A stretch of 64,000 nucleotides of DNA, taken from positions 2,418,001 through 2,482,000 of the forward strand of contig OZ243980.1 in NCBI GenBank assembly GCA_965214875.1. The letters run 5' to 3'. Position numbers and translations under genes: made by a program. This stretch comes from CBDAUN01 sp965214875. GTDB taxonomy: Bacteria > Pseudomonadota > Gammaproteobacteria > Arenicellales > JAJDZL01. The notes beneath the pieces are model-generated. The model saw nothing but the letters and a program-made list of their open reading frames with translations, did no database searches and was not told the origin of the DNA. Within the stretch, counting starts at the first letter, position 1; every line of letters starts with the position of its first letter. Shown here in pieces: positions 62,282 to 64,000 of this stretch.

Positions 62282-63097
62282 CTATTTCCGGTCATTTCTT
62301 TTCTCCTCAGATTCCATGTAGCGTTGAATCCGATCGAGCGTGTCCCGGATTTCCGTCAGCTCGTAAAGAATCTCGCCGCTAACGTTTTCTTTCGTGCTCA
62401 GTTCCTGCTCGTGCTGAGCGCGATGCAGGTTGTTGATGACAACAGCGATGAACATATTGATCACAATAAACGCTGCAACCACAACAAAACTGATAAAGAA
62501 AATCCAGGCAGACGGATGCAATTCCATCGCTGCGTACATCACATCAGTCCAGTCTTCCAGCGTCAGTATGCGAAACAGGGTGATCAGCGAAATGCCGAGC
62601 GAACTCCAGTGGAACGGATCATGCGCATGAAACAGATGATAGCCAGCGATCGCATAGATATAGAACAGGATCGCAAGCAGCATGATCACATTGCCGAGCC
62701 CAGGCAACGAGCGAATCAGAGTTGTCACAATTAGCCGCAATTCGGGCAAAGCCGTAATCAGCCTAAACACCCGAAGCAATCTTACAGTGCGTGCGATCAG
62801 CGCGAATTCACCTGTTTGCGGTATGAGCGACAGCACCACAATGCTGAAGTCGAAAAGATTCCATCCATTGCCGAAGTAGCGTCCGAACTTAGGCGCCACT
62901 GCGGTTATCTTCAAGATCGCCTCGATGAGAAAGATGAACAGAACCACCTTGTTGAAAAGCAGCAGCATAGACCCGTATCGGTCCATGACATAGGGATAGG
63001 TTTCCAATCCCAGCACCAGCGCATTGACCACGATGACCGCAATGATGCTGCGCTCAAACCAGCGCCATCGGGTCAACTTAAGGCACAGATCACGCAT
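62282..63097 (-). CDS. Bacterial voltage-gated cation channel, TLEDWTD filter
   Basis: A 271-residue single-domain six-helix channel of the NaChBac/NavBac type, working as a tetramer in the inner membrane. S4 carries arginines at every third position (R103, R106, R109, R112). The pore has the filter TLEDWTD (179-185), against TLESWAS in NaChBac; both extra acidic residues are expected to raise calcium permeability. S6 is FISFVVVAAFIVINMFIAVV, and a C-terminal coiled coil follows (LYELTEIRDTLDRIQRYM). It lies 9 bases after trpE and upstream of trpG, in the same direction, so it should be transcribed with the trp genes. Confidence 0.93.
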   Translation of the reverse strand: MRDLCLKLTRWRWFERSIIAVIVVNALVLGLETYPYVMDRYGSMLLLFNKVVLFIFLIEAILKITAVAPKFGRYFGNGWNLFDFSIVVLSLIPQTGEFALIARTVRLLRVFRLITALPELRLIVTTLIRSLPGLGNVIMLLAILFYIYAIAGYHLFHAHDPFHWSSLGISLITLFRILTLEDWTDVMYAAMELHPSAWIFFISFVVVAAFIVINMFIAVVINNLHRAQHEQELSTKENVSGEILYELTEIRDTLDRIQRYMESEEKRNDRK

Positions 63098-63106
63098 TTG
63101 CCTGGT

Positions 63107-64000
63107 TCAAGCGGAATTGTCTTGGGAAGTCTCGTCGGCCATCGACACGGCACGCATTAAAGCCCCCGCCTTTTGCATTGTTTCGTTCCATTCGCGCGAC
63201 GGGACTGAGTCGGCGACAATGCCGGCACCGGCCTGCACATAGACCCGGCCATTGGCGACGACAGCGGTGCGTATGGCAATCGCGGTATCGAGATTGCCGT
63301 TCCAGCCGATATAGCCTACCGCTCCGGCATAGATTCCGCGCTTGGTTGGTTCCAGTTCATCGATGATTTCCATCGCGCGCACTTTCGGCGCTCCGCTGAC
63401 AGTTCCGGCCGGCAAAGCGGCGCGCAGCACATCAATTGCGTCCAAGCCGGGGATGAGCTCGCCAGCGACGTTTGAAACGATGTGCATCACGTGCGAATAG
63501 TATTCGATCGTCATCACATCGCTGATGCGAACAGTGCCCGTTTTCGAAACTCTGCCGACATCATTACGTCCAAGATCGACCAGCATTACATGCTCTGCAC
63601 GCTCTTTTTCGTCGGCGAGCAGCTCGGTTGCGAGCAGCTCGTCTTCTGCATCGTCTGCGCCTCTCGGACGTGTGCCAGCAAGGGGCCGTACCGTCACCAT
63701 GCCATCTTCGCTACGCACCAGAATCTCTGGCGACGAGCCGACCACGCAATATCCGTCCAGATTAATGTAGTACATGTAGGGTGATGGGTTGAGGGTGCGG
63801 ATAGCCCGGTAAAGATTGATCGGATCGCCCGAATACTGCGCGGACAAGCGTTGAGAAAGAACCACCTGAAACGCATCGCCGGACAAAATGTACTCGCGCG
63901 CCTGCTCCACTGCCTGTTCGAATGCTGCTTGGCCAAACGCCGATTCGAACTGCATTTCCTTCACATCCCGATTCAGCAGGAACGAAAGATCAGGCAATGT
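63107..64000 (-). CDS. trpE: Anthranilate synthase component I, N-terminus outside window
   Basis: The visible 297 residues are the C-terminal chorismate-binding domain of TrpE. Motifs: LSGDAFQVVLSQRLSAQ, TVRPLAGTRPRGADDAEDEL, ERAEHVMLVDLGRNDVGRVS, LPAGTVSGAPKVRAMEIIDE and YAGAVGYIGWNGNLDTAIAI, which together mark anthranilate rather than isochorismate synthase. The reading frame continues past the right edge. First gene of the trp cluster seen here. Confidence 0.96.
   Translation of the reverse strand, partial: TLPDLSFLLNRDVKEMQFESAFGQAAFEQAVEQAREYILSGDAFQVVLSQRLSAQYSGDPINLYRAIRTLNPSPYMYYINLDGYCVVGSSPEILVRSEDGMVTVRPLAGTRPRGADDAEDELLATELLADEKERAEHVMLVDLGRNDVGRVSKTGTVRISDVMTIEYYSHVMHIVSNVAGELIPGLDAIDVLRAALPAGTVSGAPKVRAMEIIDELEPTKRGIYAGAVGYIGWNGNLDTAIAIRTAVVANGRVYVQAGAGIVADSVPSREWNETMQKAGALMRAVSMADETSQDNSA

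Overview
The window looks like chromosome of a gammaproteobacterium with about 50% GC in its core genes. The evidence is gene order: nlpD-yqaA; tRNA-Val-thrS-infC-rpmI-rplT-pheS-pheT-ihfA-merR-tRNA-Pro; uvrB beside aspC; trpE-trpG-trpD-trpC; and mrcB, erpA and cfa of proteobacterial type. The species cannot be named from the sequence. Many genes are cut by single frameshifts or stops and sit among insertion-sequence remnants. This suggests a genome under decay (host-associated or bottlenecked), or in part an uncorrected assembly.

Layout. 1-2353 (minus): nlpD (cut by the window edge), a DedA/YqaA membrane protein and a glycine-amidinotransferase-like enzyme. 2400-9951 (minus): the translation cluster from tRNA-Val to tRNA-Pro, with an infC that has no ATG and a terminator-like hairpin in the thrS leader. 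10139-11686: a fused protein with a degenerate CysN part and an intact APS kinase. 12102-15226: a decay zone with an IS481-like element, an internally deleted IS256-family element and broken ORFs. 15317-18934: three transporters (EamA, TauE-like, Bcr/CflA) and erpA. 18931-22015: remnants of a cytosine-N4 methyltransferase and a retropepsin-like protease, a DUF5678-like gene, and an ISNCY-like element abutted by a miniature derivative. 22395-26164: an island with a double-AAA+ ATPase and a WYL regulator. 27302-40065: uvrB, aspartate aminotransferase, choline-kinase-like protein, a glycine-betaine ABC transporter with a duplicated permease, a DNA methyltransferase fused to a GIY-YIG-like domain, and a dimethylglycine/sarcosine-dehydrogenase-like flavoenzyme.

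40196-51404 is a second accessory zone: a frameshifted AlbA_2/ATPase gene, tRNA-Asn, a DUF4143 fragment, a McrC remnant, an ATP-grasp enzyme, an IscA-like protein, an AAA-ATPase/DUF1703 protein, a PIN toxin with a DUF7662 partner, a broken HEPN-like pair, a DUF433/DUF5615 module, an HsdS remnant and two more IS256-family remnants. 52063-64000 is ordinary again: an isochorismatase-like hydrolase (plus), then a long minus-strand array trpE - sodium-channel homologue - trpG - trpD - trpC - osmC - AI-2E permease - radical SAM - cfa - MazG-like - DUF2007 - mrcB.

Themes. Betaine import, a choline-kinase-like enzyme, an N-methylglycine dehydrogenase and an amidinotransferase together suggest handling of methylated amines and glycine. 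The accessory zones are a graveyard of defence genes (N4-MTase, McrC, HsdS, HEPN) with a few intact candidates: the AAA+/WYL pair and the methyltransferase-GIY-YIG fusion. Unusual core features are the voltage-gated channel with a TLEDWTD filter inside the trp operon, the degenerate CysN-CysC fusion, and the probable non-AUG (ACG) start of infC.
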